A DNA stretch of 32,030 nucleotides from Bacteroidetes bacterium UBA5697 (GCA_002420145.1 DIHL01000006.1:1-32030); one strand, 5' to 3'; counted from the stretch's first letter, positions 8,241 through 16,890 are shown. Notes: generated from the letters alone by a model not told the origin. Made by a program: numbers and translations.

Positions 8241-11200
8241 TTAATAATCCCCATAATAGTTATTAAAATTAGAATAACTGTTTTCTGCAACATATCTTAA
8301 TCTATGCTTGTAATAAAACTCTGAGCATATATTTTTTATAATTTCTTCGGCCGTTGTTCCAATATCAATAGCTCTATTAACATCAATAACTTCAATTTGA
8401 GTAGTTACCTTATCATCTTTTTGTTTTTTTACATAAGCATAGGCTATGCTTTTTGTTTTTGTTTCAGAATTTATTCTGTCGAAAAAATACATGTAGCCTT
8501 CTTCTTTATTGTTTTTTACAAATTCCTTTTTTGTAAAATAAATACTATCAGGTTTAGCTTGCTGTTTTAAAGCGGAGTTGCCATCGTTTTCGCTGTAATC
8601 AATGTCAATATTACTTTCTATTTGAGTTTTACAAAAATCTTCTTGTGATAATGTTGTTTTATCAAAATTATTTAAAAGATTAAGTTTCGTAAGTTCATTA
8701 TATGTTTTAAGTTTTGTTTTCTTATTGTTGCTAAAGTATTTCCAAACTGTATCATTAACGCTGATTTTATTTTTTGCAGCAATTAAGTAAATATTTAAAA
8801 GTACTTGTTCATTTTTTATCTTGAATAATTTTTCAAAATATTGTTTCACGGCAGGATTTGTTTGATAGAAAGAGGCTAATGTAGCCGCATGATTTTCAAT
8901 CATGTTATTATAGTTTGGAAATGAACTTTTAGTGCTGGTACTGGAAGAAGTAGTAATATTATCAAGCATGTTAGATAAATACTCGGCTATTCTATTAGCT
9001 TCCGCTTCAGCATCATATGCATTTTGGTTATTTTTATTTGCTTTGTTAGATGCATTGTATCTCTTTAATTCGTTATTAGCTTCTACTAAAAGTGAAGGTA
9101 CATTTGCTTGATATTTAGATGCTGGAACTATATTTCTAATTACTAAATCTGAAAACAAATTATAAACAGGTGTTTTATATTCTTCAAAAGACGTTAATGA
9201 AAACAATGATGGGAAATAATTAGCACATAATTCTAAAGAATCATATAAAGGACTAAACACATCTGTAATATTGCTCTCGCTTCCTGTTAAAGGTGTTTTA
9301 TTTTTTAATAATTCAAAAATAGTATTATAACTATTCTTTGTTTTCAAAAACCCTAAACCTTTGATCAAACATATCTGCATATAACTGCTGTCTTCATAAT
9401 AGTTGTATAGCGTTTTAAAAACAGGAATTATATTTTCATCTTCAAGTGTACCAGCATTTACGATTAATGTGGCTCTACTTTCTTCATCTAATTTTAAAAA
9501 ATCAGGAGTTTTCAAAAAGTCAACAACTGATTTTGAGAATTTTTTATCAATAGCGGTTGATATTAATGATTGTTTTGCTGCATACTTAAGCGTTGTATCT
9601 GTCGAACATAAATCTTTCAATAAAGCATTTGTTTTATTGACGAAGATAGGTTTTGATATAGCTGTATCCTTGTGCTTAAATGATTTCAAGAAGCCATCGG
9701 TCCAGCCTGTAGTGCCAATAGATGAGTCGCATATGGCAGATAAACAAAATAGTAAACCGTCTTTTAAAATATATTTTCGTTTAATGATATTTGAAGTCGC
9801 TGTATCTTTTAATGTGACTTCAAAGGTTTCAGTGCCTTTAGATTTTGTTAATACTGGTTTTTTTACAATAAAAGAAGTGTTGTTGTGAATGTATTTTTCA
9901 AGATCTGCCCAAAAAGTAGTCGAATCTCTGAAATCATAATCGTTATATTTTTCGTAATCAATATTGATATGTTCTCCAGATGATGGAGAATAATATGTTT
10001 TTGATTTCGATTCATAATTAAAAGAACTGCTAATTATATTTTTATCTTTTTCTTTTTGCATGTCAGCATAAAAATCAGCTAAAGCTTCTTGCAATTGGTT
10101 TCTATCTTCTGGAACCATTTCATCAATCACTGTGAAAGCAAAATTATGATCAGTTATTGTTTTTAATTCGTTAATGTGTTTAAAATCAATGATTTTAAAA
10201 GAATTTAAAAAATCATTTGGTTTAGGACTTGAGTTATTGACTAAAGTGTAAACAAAGTAATAGTGAACGCCTTTAATAAATAGTTTAGCATACATTGTTT
10301 TATTTAAATCTGTGTTTTTTCCAGAAAAATTAATGCAAGATAAATTTTGTTCTCTACTAAATTCTCTTGTTACATCATTGTTATAATTAAAGTTTTTTAA
10401 AGCATTATTACAAAGTAAGTTTAATTCAAAAGTATCTTCTTCTAAATAATTATAATCGTGATAAAAATAATGCATCACGCCCATGGTTGTATTTGATGTT
10501 TGGTCAAATGCGAATAGATCTTCTGCCAAACCTTGTGTGCCAGATTTTTTATTACTAATATATTGATACGTATTTGGAACCGCCATGCTAAATCCTTTGG
10601 TAGCAGGAGAATATGAAGGAATAACTTCTCCTTTTTTTGGAGAAAATTTGATTGATGAGAAAAAACGGTTTGCTTCAGCGCCATTTACATAGTCGCCTTT
10701 ACCACTCATTTTAAAAACAATTAATTCTGTTTCTGTAAAAAATAGTTGATAGCGTTGTAAATCTCCCCTTTTTGTTTTATTAGAAATATCTAAGCCTTTA
10801 ATACCAGCAGAATTAACAAACTCTTTTTTAGAAATAATTTTACCAGGAATACTTTCGTATAGTAAACTATCGATTTTTAAAATTTGTTTGTCAATCGTAT
10901 AGTTATTCATAGGAGCATAAGTCAATAGTCTTGAAATGGTGTAATAAGAACCATTGGCCATATCGGCAGTTAAGTAAAAAGAATAACCTTTTAAATTAGC
11001 CACATTAACAGGCGTTTCGTATAAGTCATAAGAAAATAAAGAGTCTTTTGCATATTGTTTATATGCTGGCCATTTTTTAACGATAGCTTCAATTTTTTCT
11101 TTTTGTTTTGAGCCTTTTTTTGTAGCAACATTTGAAACGGGTCTTACTTTATAACCCATTTTAATCAACATTTCAATTACTCCATTTTTTCCAGGTAAGT

Positions 11201-12005
11201 GAGCGGCACCAATACCAGCAAATAAACTTCCTCTTTTACAAACAGAATCAATGTTATGAGCTAAAATAACATTTCGATCTTCTATTAAATATTTTTGTGT
11301 GTTTTTAGTGGTGTAAGTTAATTGAGATAAGCTATCAATCGCATCTAAATCACCAGAACGATAGGCATCGTTAATTTGGTTTTGGACTTTAAAATAATCT
11401 ACTTTAGTTTTGTTTTCGTAATTGTTTTCATTTAAACCTGGGGTTGTGCCTTTAGTAGCCATAACTAAAGATGTTTTAAAGTCTTCCAAGCTTACAATAG
11501 TTTTGTTTAGTTTACTACCAGCTTTATAGATAAATAAATCAATGTAAGTAGATTCTTCATGATCGTTTTTATTACTGTTATTTCTGTATAATAAGTTATT
11601 AATGATATCAGGATCATTGGCTAAAATATCTCTGTATTTTTTATTTGTTGGAGTTTCAATTTTAAAAGCCTCTTTATAAAAATCAGCATTGTTATATGTG
11701 TTTGGATTATTTAGTTGTTCTAACAATCCAATGTCTTTCATGTTTTTTAGCCATTGGTCGGGATTAGATTCTAATCCAACGGTATTAACACTTGTGAGCG
11801 CTACAAAAAACGAATCGGATAAATGATAAGCTAATTTGCTACTTACATGCATGGTTCCATATAAGTATGATGGTGTTGTTAAACCATTACCCGTTATTTC
11901 CCATAATAAGCTAGGATATTTTTTTTGAGCTTGTGTATTGATTGACGCTATACAAATTAATACAATAGCAATAGACTGTTTTAATCTAGGAAATAATGAA
12001 GCCAT
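8241..12005 (-). CDS. Large secreted TraB/GumN (TIKI-like) family protein
   Basis: This is a 1254-residue exported protein. A signal peptide (about residues 1-27, ending NTQAQ) is followed by a TraB/GumN domain (about 32-295). Its hallmarks are two GxxH motifs, YGTMHVS (G50-H53) and GIGAAHLPG (G266-H269), a Glu after the first (GLESNPD, E79) and EDRN (242-245). In the TIKI/TraB superfamily these residues are proposed to form a metalloprotease site, so the enzyme signature is intact. The remaining 950 residues match nothing I recognise; they look like two or three alpha/beta units and then a helical, Asn/Lys-rich region that may hold HEAT-like repeats. No type IX sorting domain is seen. It is transcribed alone, convergent with pyrC. 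Typical family members are about 300 residues, so the long extension is notable. Confidence 0.78.
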   Translation of the reverse strand: MASLFPRLKQSIAIVLICIASINTQAQKKYPSLLWEITGNGLTTPSYLYGTMHVSSKLAYHLSDSFFVALTSVNTVGLESNPDQWLKNMKDIGLLEQLNNPNTYNNADFYKEAFKIETPTNKKYRDILANDPDIINNLLYRNNSNKNDHEESTYIDLFIYKAGSKLNKTIVSLEDFKTSLVMATKGTTPGLNENNYENKTKVDYFKVQNQINDAYRSGDLDAIDSLSQLTYTTKNTQKYLIEDRNVILAHNIDSVCKRGSLFAGIGAAHLPGKNGVIEMLIKMGYKVRPVSNVATKKGSKQKEKIEAIVKKWPAYKQYAKDSLFSYDLYETPVNVANLKGYSFYLTADMANGSYYTISRLLTYAPMNNYTIDKQILKIDSLLYESIPGKIISKKEFVNSAGIKGLDISNKTKRGDLQRYQLFFTETELIVFKMSGKGDYVNGAEANRFFSSIKFSPKKGEVIPSYSPATKGFSMAVPNTYQYISNKKSGTQGLAEDLFAFDQTSNTTMGVMHYFYHDYNYLEEDTFELNLLCNNALKNFNYNNDVTREFSREQNLSCINFSGKNTDLNKTMYAKLFIKGVHYYFVYTLVNNSSPKPNDFLNSFKIIDFKHINELKTITDHNFAFTVIDEMVPEDRNQLQEALADFYADMQKEKDKNIISSSFNYESKSKTYYSPSSGEHINIDYEKYNDYDFRDSTTFWADLEKYIHNNTSFIVKKPVLTKSKGTETFEVTLKDTATSNIIKRKYILKDGLLFCLSAICDSSIGTTGWTDGFLKSFKHKDTAISKPIFVNKTNALLKDLCSTDTTLKYAAKQSLISTAIDKKFSKSVVDFLKTPDFLKLDEESRATLIVNAGTLEDENIIPVFKTLYNYYEDSSYMQICLIKGLGFLKTKNSYNTIFELLKNKTPLTGSESNITDVFSPLYDSLELCANYFPSLFSLTSFEEYKTPVYNLFSDLVIRNIVPASKYQANVPSLLVEANNELKRYNASNKANKNNQNAYDAEAEANRIAEYLSNMLDNITTSSSTSTKSSFPNYNNMIENHAATLASFYQTNPAVKQYFEKLFKIKNEQVLLNIYLIAAKNKISVNDTVWKYFSNNKKTKLKTYNELTKLNLLNNFDKTTLSQEDFCKTQIESNIDIDYSENDGNSALKQQAKPDSIYFTKKEFVKNNKEEGYMYFFDRINSETKTKSIAYAYVKKQKDDKVTTQIEVIDVNRAIDIGTTAEEIIKNICSEFYYKHRLRYVAENSYSNFNNYYGDY

Positions 12006-12091
12006 AAAATGAGATTTAGTACAATAGAAAGATACAAAAAACTATAGAATTATAATGCTATGATTATAAAAAGACACAAAGATGTTTAATT

Positions 12092-13066
12092 CTAACTAAA
12101 CAAGCTATCTACAAACTCCGTGCGATTGAAAACTTGTAAGTCTTCCATTTTTTCGCCTACGCCGATATATTTAACAGGGATTTTAAATTCGTCGGAAATA
12201 CCAATAACAACGCCACCTTTAGCAGTGCCATCTAATTTCGTTAAAGCTAATGAAGTAACATCTGTTGCTGCCGTAAACTGTTTACACTGCTCAATGGCGT
12301 TTTGTCCAGTACTTGCGTCCAAAACTAATAAAACATCGTGAGGCGCATTGGGAATTACTTTTTTCATCACGTTTTTAATTTTGGTTAACTCATTCATTAA
12401 GTTAATCTTATTATGTAAACGCCCTGCTGTATCAATAATCACAATATCAGCACCTTTTGCTTTGGCACTGCTTAAGGTGTCAAATGCTACGCTAGCTGGG
12501 TCGGCATTCATACCTTGCGATACAATATCAACTCCAACTCGTTGGCTCCAAATCGTTAATTGTTCTACCGCTGCTGCTCTAAATGTATCAGCTGCACCTA
12601 AAACAACTTTATAACCAGCTGTTTTAAATTGATGAGATAATTTTCCAATGGTAGTAGTTTTCCCAACACCATTCACACCAACTACCATAATCACGTAGGG
12701 AGTTTTTTCGCCAGATGCTTGAGGGGCTAGGGTAGGGATTTCGAATGAGGTAGCATCGGCTGAATTATTTTCAGTTAATAAAGCCGCTACTTCTTCTTTT
12801 AATAAATTATTTAATTCGCCAGTACCAACATATTTATCTTGTGCTACACGAGCCTCAATTCGTTTAATGATTTTTAAGGTTGTGTTTACTCCAACATCCC
12901 CTGTAATTAAAACTTCTTCTAAGTTATCAAGTACATCAGCATCAACGGTCGATTTTCCAGCAACAGCTTTGGCTAGTTTACCAAAAAAACTTTCTTTAGT
13001 TTTTGATAAACCTTCGTTTAAGCTTTCTTTCTCTTTTTTACCAAATAATTTATCGAAGAATCCCAT
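12092..13066 (-). CDS. ftsY: Signal recognition particle receptor FtsY
   Basis: This 324-residue SRP GTPase docks SRP-ribosome complexes at the inner membrane. It has a short amphipathic Lys-rich N-terminus (MGFFDKLFGKKEKES), an N domain (about 30-105) and a full NG GTPase domain: P-loop GVNGVGKTTTIGKL (130-143), DTFRAAAVEQL (160-170), DTAGRLH (212-218) and TKLDGTAKGG near the C-terminus. The long acidic A domain of E. coli FtsY is missing, as usual in Bacteroidota. It is the last gene of the order rpmB-rpmG-DUF4295-ftsY. A hairpin terminator at 13174-13205 separates it from DUF4295, and its own -7 box lies at 13085-13092, so it is probably transcribed largely on its own. Confidence 0.95.
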   Translation of the reverse strand: MGFFDKLFGKKEKESLNEGLSKTKESFFGKLAKAVAGKSTVDADVLDNLEEVLITGDVGVNTTLKIIKRIEARVAQDKYVGTGELNNLLKEEVAALLTENNSADATSFEIPTLAPQASGEKTPYVIMVVGVNGVGKTTTIGKLSHQFKTAGYKVVLGAADTFRAAAVEQLTIWSQRVGVDIVSQGMNADPASVAFDTLSSAKAKGADIVIIDTAGRLHNKINLMNELTKIKNVMKKVIPNAPHDVLLVLDASTGQNAIEQCKQFTAATDVTSLALTKLDGTAKGGVVIGISDEFKIPVKYIGVGEKMEDLQVFNRTEFVDSLFS

Positions 13067-13084
13067 AGTTGTGTTTAGTGACTA

Positions 13085-13092
13085 CAAATGTA
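13085..13092 (-). promoter_or_regulatory. -7 box (TACATTTG) for ftsY
   Basis: On the minus strand TACATTTG fits TAnnTTTG and lies 18 nt before the ftsY ATG. No good -33 TTTG is present at a 19-base spacing. The inverted repeat at 13113-13159 begins right behind it. Confidence 0.4.
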
Positions 13093-13112
13093 TTAAATAT
13101 TATTGTTGTAAG

Positions 13113-13159
13113 AACCCTGTCAGAGTTAATATAAATCTTGCTATAACTCTGGTAGGGTT
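13113..13159. repeat. Inverted repeat AACCCTGTCAGAGTTA ... TAACTCTGGTAGGGTT
   Basis: The 16-base arms at 13113-13128 and 13144-13159 match at 14 of 16 positions around a 15-base loop. It lies between the terminator after DUF4295 and the ftsY promoter. It looks like an interspersed palindromic element and has no sequence in common with the other two repeat families in this window. Confidence 0.55.
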
Positions 13160-13173
13160 TACATAGCTAAAAC

Positions 13174-13205
13174 AAAAAAGCTCCTTCGTTTCGGAAGAAG
13201 CTTTC
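13174..13205 (-). terminator. Rho-independent terminator after the ribosomal protein genes
   Basis: AAGCTCCTTCG (13178-13188) pairs imperfectly with CGGAAGAAGCTT (13192-13203) over a TTT loop. The A-run at 13174-13179 becomes a U-run on the minus strand, as expected for a terminator of the leftward rpmB-rpmG-DUF4295 transcript. Confidence 0.7.
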
Positions 13206-13224
13206 TTTAGTATAATAAAGCGAA

Positions 13225-13377
13225 TTATTTTTTTAAATAATCAGCTACTAATTCGTTTTGAACGATTTCCTCACGGAATGCATAAGCACCAGTTTTTGGC
13301 GACTTAATTACTTTAATCACTTTAGTAAAGCTATTTCCTTTACCAGTTTTTAGTGTTGCAACTACCTTCTTTGCCAT
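13225..13377 (-). CDS. DUF4295 small basic protein
   Basis: This 50-residue protein starts MAKKVVATLKTGKG and ends NELVADYLKK. It is very Lys-rich, with the middle VIKSPKTGAYAFREEIV. Length, sequence and position directly after L33 (rpmG) match DUF4295, a Bacteroidota family found next to rpmB and rpmG. The function is unknown; a ribosome-associated role is a guess from charge and neighbours. The start is the ATG 20 nt after the rpmG stop, and a terminator follows 20 nt after its own stop. I translated it directly from the minus strand, in frame from the ATG at 13377 to the TAA ending at 13225. Confidence 0.85.
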   Translation of the reverse strand: MAKKVVATLKTGKGNSFTKVIKVIKSPKTGAYAFREEIVQNELVADYLKK

Positions 13378-13397
13378 TTCTTCTTAGTTTTAATGGA

Positions 13398-13580
13398 TTA
13401 TTTAATCTCTTTATGAGTTGTCATTTTTTTCAAGATCGGGTTGTATTTTTTTAACTCAATACGATCAGGAGTGTTTTTTTTGTTTTTAGTTGTAATGTAA
13501 CGAGATGTCCCGTGTTTACCACTGTCTTTGTGCTCTGTGCACTCTAAAATTACTTGAATTCTATTACCTTTCTTTGCCAT
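13398..13580 (-). CDS. rpmG: 50S ribosomal protein L33
   Basis: This is a 60-residue L33 of the large ribosomal subunit, recognised by MAKKGNRIQVILECTEH, SRYITTKNKKNTPDRIELKK and the ending MTTHKEIK. The zinc-binding CxxC pairs of some L33 forms are absent (only one Cys, in LECTEH), so this is the zinc-independent (C-) type. It lies 20 nt after rpmB and 20 nt before DUF4295, in one transcription unit. Confidence 0.94.
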   Translation of the reverse strand: MAKKGNRIQVILECTEHKDSGKHGTSRYITTKNKKNTPDRIELKKYNPILKKMTTHKEIK

Positions 13581-13600
13581 TTTCTCTTTTATTTATTGAA

Positions 13601-13837
13601 TTAAGCTAAAATTCCGCCTTCTACAGCTTCTTTTAAACAAGCAAAAATTCCTTTTTTGTTAATATTTTTGATAGCTGATGTAGAAACACGAAGAGTTACC
13701 CACTCACCAGTTTCTGGAACAAAAAACTTTTTTGTTTTTAAGTTTACTTTAAATTGGCGACGTGTTTTAGTATTAGAGAAAGAAACGTGGTTTCCTTTCA
13801 TCGCTTTTTTACCTGTTAATTGACAAATACGTGACAT
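13601..13837 (-). CDS. rpmB: 50S ribosomal protein L28
   Basis: This is a 78-residue L28 of the large ribosomal subunit: start MSRICQLTGKKAMKGNHVSF, then SNTKTRRQFKVNLKTKKFF and a C-terminal ALR/STSAIKNINKKG-type segment. It is the first gene of the rpmB-rpmG-DUF4295 unit, with a complete consensus promoter 43-73 nt upstream. Confidence 0.95.
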   Translation of the reverse strand: MSRICQLTGKKAMKGNHVSFSNTKTRRQFKVNLKTKKFFVPETGEWVTLRVSTSAIKNINKKGIFACLKEAVEGGILA

Positions 13838-13861
13838 GCTATTATTTAATTAAATGTGTTA

Positions 13862-13910
13862 TCCCTTAAAATAGGGACGCAAATATAGTATTTCTTTTTT
13901 AACCTACAAA
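13862..13910 (-). promoter_or_regulatory. rpmB promoter (TTTG-N19-TATATTTG) and leader hairpin
   Basis: Read on the minus strand, TTTG (13907-13910), a 19-base spacer and TATATTTG (13880-13887) give a perfect Bacteroidota promoter. Transcription would start near 13875, giving a leader of about 38 nt. TCCCT/AGGGA at 13862-13877 could form a small hairpin at the 5' end of the mRNA. Confidence 0.75.
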
Positions 13911-13963
13911 AAATTGTCTGCTTTTTTCGAAAAATAATATACTTGCGTCCTAATTAGCTAAAA

Positions 13964-15919
13964 TTATTTAGTAAAACGCTTTCTACGTTCTGCACCTTCG
14001 CGGTTTCCGCTGAAAGATCTTTCCCCAGCTGGCTTGTCAAATGAACGACGTTCTCCGCTACCATTTCCACCTTCACGGTTAAATGGTTTACGTTCTCCAC
14101 CTTCTCTGCTTCCGCCAAAAGATGAACGACGCTCTCCGCCACCTGAATATGAACGACTTTCGCCACCACCATAAGATTTGCGTTCTCCGCCTCCGTATGA
14201 TTTACGCTCTCCGCCTTCGCGAGAACCTCCACCGTAAGAGCGACGTTCTCCGCCTCCACCGCCACCGTATGAACGACGACCGTCTTCTCTTGAGCCTCCA
14301 CCGTATGAACGTTTTTCTCCGTATCCACCAGAAGGTTTTGCTTTACTCACTTCAAAAGAAATGACACGAGCATTAAACTCAATTCCTTTTTTGTTTAAAG
14401 CTAAGAATTCATCAACACATTTGTTTTCTGTTTCAAAGAAAGAGAATGAGTTTTTAACATCAACGTTGAAAATTAAACGTGGGTTTAAGCTAGATACTTC
14501 AGCCAAGAAATCCTTAATAGAATTACGGTTAAATCCATCTAATTGACCCATATTAATGAAGAAACGAGTTGTTTTTCCATTACTTCCACCATCGTTTCCA
14601 ATGTTTAAATCTTGAGAATTTTGGTAGTAAGCATAGAAACGATTAAACTCTTCAGAAATAAAACGTTTGATTAATTCTTCTTTAGATAAATCTTTTAATT
14701 CCTCATAAATTTTTGGAAGGTAATTTTCGATTTCTTCGTCTTTTACTTCAACTGTATGTAATTTATGTACTAAATTAAATAATTGTTTTTCGCAAACTGC
14801 TACACCATCTGGCACATCAGCTTTAGTGAATGTATTTTGAATAATACGCTCAATATCACGAATTTTATTTACTTCACGAGGAGTAACAATGGCAATAGCA
14901 ATACCTGTTTTTCCGGCACGACCAGTACGACCAGAACGGTGCGTATAGTTTTCTGCTTCTTCAGGTAAGTTATAATTAATAACGTGAGTTACATTATTAA
15001 CGTCGATACCACGAGCCGCTACATCAGTAGCAACTAACATTTGTAGCGTGTGGCTACGGAAACGTTTCATTACTAAATCACGTTGTGCTTGAGATAAATC
15101 ACCATGTAATGCATCTGCATTATAACCATCTTTAATTAATTGATCAGCTACATCTTGAGTTTCTGCTTTTGTACGACAGAAAACAATACCAAATATATCT
15201 GGATAAAAATCAGCAATACGTTTTAATGCTGCATAACGATCACGTTGATTTACTGTATAGTAAATATGTTGAATATTTTCGTTACCAGAGTTTTTCTTAC
15301 CTACTGAAATCTCTAAAGGAGATTCCATGTATTTGCTTGCAATACGCTCAACTTCGCGAGGCATTGTTGCAGAGAATAACCAAGTGTTTTTAGTTGGAGG
15401 TGTGTTGCTTAAAATTTGATCTAAATCATCTTTAAAGCCCATGTTTAACATCTCATCAGCTTCATCTAATACAACTACATCTACATGAGATAAGTCGATC
15501 GCTTTACGCTCAATTAAGTCGATTAAACGACCTGGAGTTGCTACTACAACTTGAGAACCAGCTTTAATGTCACGAATTTGTCCCATAATAGGCGCTCCAC
15601 CGTAAACAGCTGTTACTCTTAATCCGTTAAGGAATTTTGAATAGTTAATTAAATCTTTACTGATTTGAACACATAACTCACGAGTTGGTGCTAAAATTAA
15701 AGACTGTGTAAAGCGAGAGTTTAAATCTAACTTTGTTAATAAAGGCAGACCAAATGCTGCAGTTTTTCCTGTTCCTGTTTGTGCTAATGCTACCATGTCA
15801 GTAGATTTTCCTTGCAACTGAGGAATAGTTTGTTCTTGGATAGGCGTAGGATTTTCGAAGCCCATCTCGGTCACGGCTTTTAGGAGCATTGGCTCCAAGC
15901 CTAATTCTTGAAATGTCAT
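13964..15919 (-). CDS. DEAD-box RNA helicase with DbpA-like domain and RGG tail
   Basis: At 651 residues this ATP-dependent RNA helicase belongs to the DeaD/CsdA-like group. The core has the Q motif (PTPIQEQ, Q28), Walker A AQTGTGKT (46-53), PTRELC, DEAD (152-155), SAT (183-185) and HRSGRTGRAGKTG. A DbpA-type RNA-binding domain follows at about 445-524 (TRFFINMGQLDGFNRNSI). The last 127 residues (525-651) are low-complexity Arg/Gly/Ser/Tyr-rich, with repeated RSYGGG, ERKSYGGG and GGERR units, a flexible RNA-binding tail. Such helicases help ribosome assembly and mRNA turnover, especially in the cold. It has a consensus promoter and a leader of about 125 nt with several inverted repeats, suggesting regulation at the RNA level. 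A 124-residue overlapping frame at 13954-14328 is an artefact of the repetitive tail. Confidence 0.92.
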   Translation of the reverse strand: MTFQELGLEPMLLKAVTEMGFENPTPIQEQTIPQLQGKSTDMVALAQTGTGKTAAFGLPLLTKLDLNSRFTQSLILAPTRELCVQISKDLINYSKFLNGLRVTAVYGGAPIMGQIRDIKAGSQVVVATPGRLIDLIERKAIDLSHVDVVVLDEADEMLNMGFKDDLDQILSNTPPTKNTWLFSATMPREVERIASKYMESPLEISVGKKNSGNENIQHIYYTVNQRDRYAALKRIADFYPDIFGIVFCRTKAETQDVADQLIKDGYNADALHGDLSQAQRDLVMKRFRSHTLQMLVATDVAARGIDVNNVTHVINYNLPEEAENYTHRSGRTGRAGKTGIAIAIVTPREVNKIRDIERIIQNTFTKADVPDGVAVCEKQLFNLVHKLHTVEVKDEEIENYLPKIYEELKDLSKEELIKRFISEEFNRFYAYYQNSQDLNIGNDGGSNGKTTRFFINMGQLDGFNRNSIKDFLAEVSSLNPRLIFNVDVKNSFSFFETENKCVDEFLALNKKGIEFNARVISFEVSKAKPSGGYGEKRSYGGGSREDGRRSYGGGGGGERRSYGGGSREGGERKSYGGGERKSYGGGESRSYSGGGERRSSFGGSREGGERKPFNREGGNGSGERRSFDKPAGERSFSGNREGAERRKRFTK

Positions 15920-15954
15920 TTGTTTTTGTTTAAATTATTATTACTAGCTGCTAA

Positions 15955-16049
15955 CTAAGATTTAATTTCCGCAGTAGCTGTGAACAATTTATAGCCCGAC
16001 GTAGGCGCGTTCACAATGTATTGGATGCAAATATTAAATCTAATTGCGG
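15955..16049 (-). promoter_or_regulatory. Structured 5' leader of the DEAD-box helicase mRNA
   Basis: Three complementary pairs fall in this leader: AGATTTAAT (15958-15966) with ATTAAATCT (16033-16041), TGTGAAC (15979-15985) with GTTCACA (16009-16015), and GCC with GGC inside the latter. CCGCA (15969-15973) could also pair with TGCGG (16045-16049), which crosses the first stem, so that pairing is either alternative or pseudoknotted. The exact start site decides whether 16045-16049 is transcribed. Confidence 0.5.
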
Positions 16050-16051
16050 GG

Positions 16052-16082
16052 CAAAGGTAATACTATTTTAGTTAATAACAAA
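16052..16082 (-). promoter_or_regulatory. DEAD-box helicase promoter (TTTG-N19-TACCTTTG)
   Basis: On the minus strand TTTG (16079-16082), a spacer of 19 bases and TACCTTTG (16052-16059) match the Bacteroidota consensus exactly. Transcription would start near 16046, about 125 nt before the ATG. Confidence 0.75.
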
Positions 16083-16199
16083 ATATTAACAAATGAATTA
16101 TTTAATTTTGTATTCAAAATACGTTATAGACCTTATTTAGCTGGGTAAAAACAGTTTTATTTTTTATTTTTTTGGGAAATAAACCAAGAGGTTTTAAGC

Positions 16200-16207
16200 T
16201 ATATTTG
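16200..16207 (+). promoter_or_regulatory. -7 box (TATATTTG) for the TPR-like gene
   Basis: TATATTTG ends 4 nt before the ATG at 16212, so the mRNA would be leaderless. The nearest TTTG (16171-16174) is 25 bases upstream, wider than usual. No downstream Met could keep the signal peptide, so the start at 16212 is firm and the short or absent leader appears real. Confidence 0.55.
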
Positions 16208-16211
16208 CACC

Positions 16212-16886
16212 ATGTTATCGTTATCTAAAATAGAAGCTCTGTTTTTAGTAGCATTTTTTTTAATTGCCTCTAATGGATTTTCTCAGCATAAAAAATATGA
16301 AGATGCTATGAAAAATACAATTGCTGCTTTAGATTCTGCAAAAGGAACTGGTGAGTATAAGAAAGTAGCTTTGGGATTTGAACAAATTGCAGAACAAGAA
16401 AAAAATGAATGGTTGCCTTATTATTACTCTGGTATTTGTTATGTATTAATAGCATTAGAAAAAAAAGGAAAAGATACAGATACTTGGTGCGACAAAGCAG
16501 AATATTTTTCTAAAAAAGCAGATTCGCTAAGCGAAAATAATTCGGAAGTAAAAGTATTAAAGTCGATGATTACTGCTGCACGAATTTCGGTTCATAAAGC
16601 ACAACGAGGACAAAAATACGGTGCCATGGCTTTAAAATTAGCTGACGAGGCTATTAAATTAAATCCAAAAAATCCTAGAGCTTATCTTCAAAAAGCCACT
16701 ATCGTTTATCACACTCCCGAAGTATTTGGAGGAGGAGGAAAAAAAGCAAAACCACATGCTGAATTAGCCGTGGAGAAATTTAATGCATTTAAAAAAGAAG
16801 GATTTATAATGCCTCATTGGGGGAAACCTCGTGCTGAAAAACTTTTAAAACAATGTTCAGTGCCAGCTGAAACTCCTAAAAAGTAA
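16212..16886 (+). CDS. Exported TPR-like protein
   Basis: This is a 224-residue secreted or periplasmic protein. The signal peptide MLSLSKIEALFLVAFFLIAS...FSQ is followed by helix-turn-helix units of the tetratricopeptide type: YKKVALGFEQIAEQEKNEWL, PYYYSGICYVLIALEKKG, ALKLADEAIKLNPKNPRAYL. The last includes the canonical LNPKNPRAYL turn. A Gly-rich loop (VFGGGGKKAKPHAELAVEKF) lies near the end. Such proteins are common next to small membrane proteins in Bacteroidota, but I recognise no specific function. The next gene starts 4 nt after the stop, so the two are likely cotranscribed. Confidence 0.75.
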   Translation: MLSLSKIEALFLVAFFLIASNGFSQHKKYEDAMKNTIAALDSAKGTGEYKKVALGFEQIAEQEKNEWLPYYYSGICYVLIALEKKGKDTDTWCDKAEYFSKKADSLSENNSEVKVLKSMITAARISVHKAQRGQKYGAMALKLADEAIKLNPKNPRAYLQKATIVYHTPEVFGGGGKKAKPHAELAVEKFNAFKKEGFIMPHWGKPRAEKLLKQCSVPAETPKK

Positions 16887-16890
16887 TATA

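Noticed and set aside
13954..14328. A 124-residue minus-strand frame overlapping the helicase 3' end, rich in Val, Ala and Glu
   Set aside because: It is the shifted reading of the repetitive RGG/YGGG coding tail; the helicase frame continues through it with all expected features.
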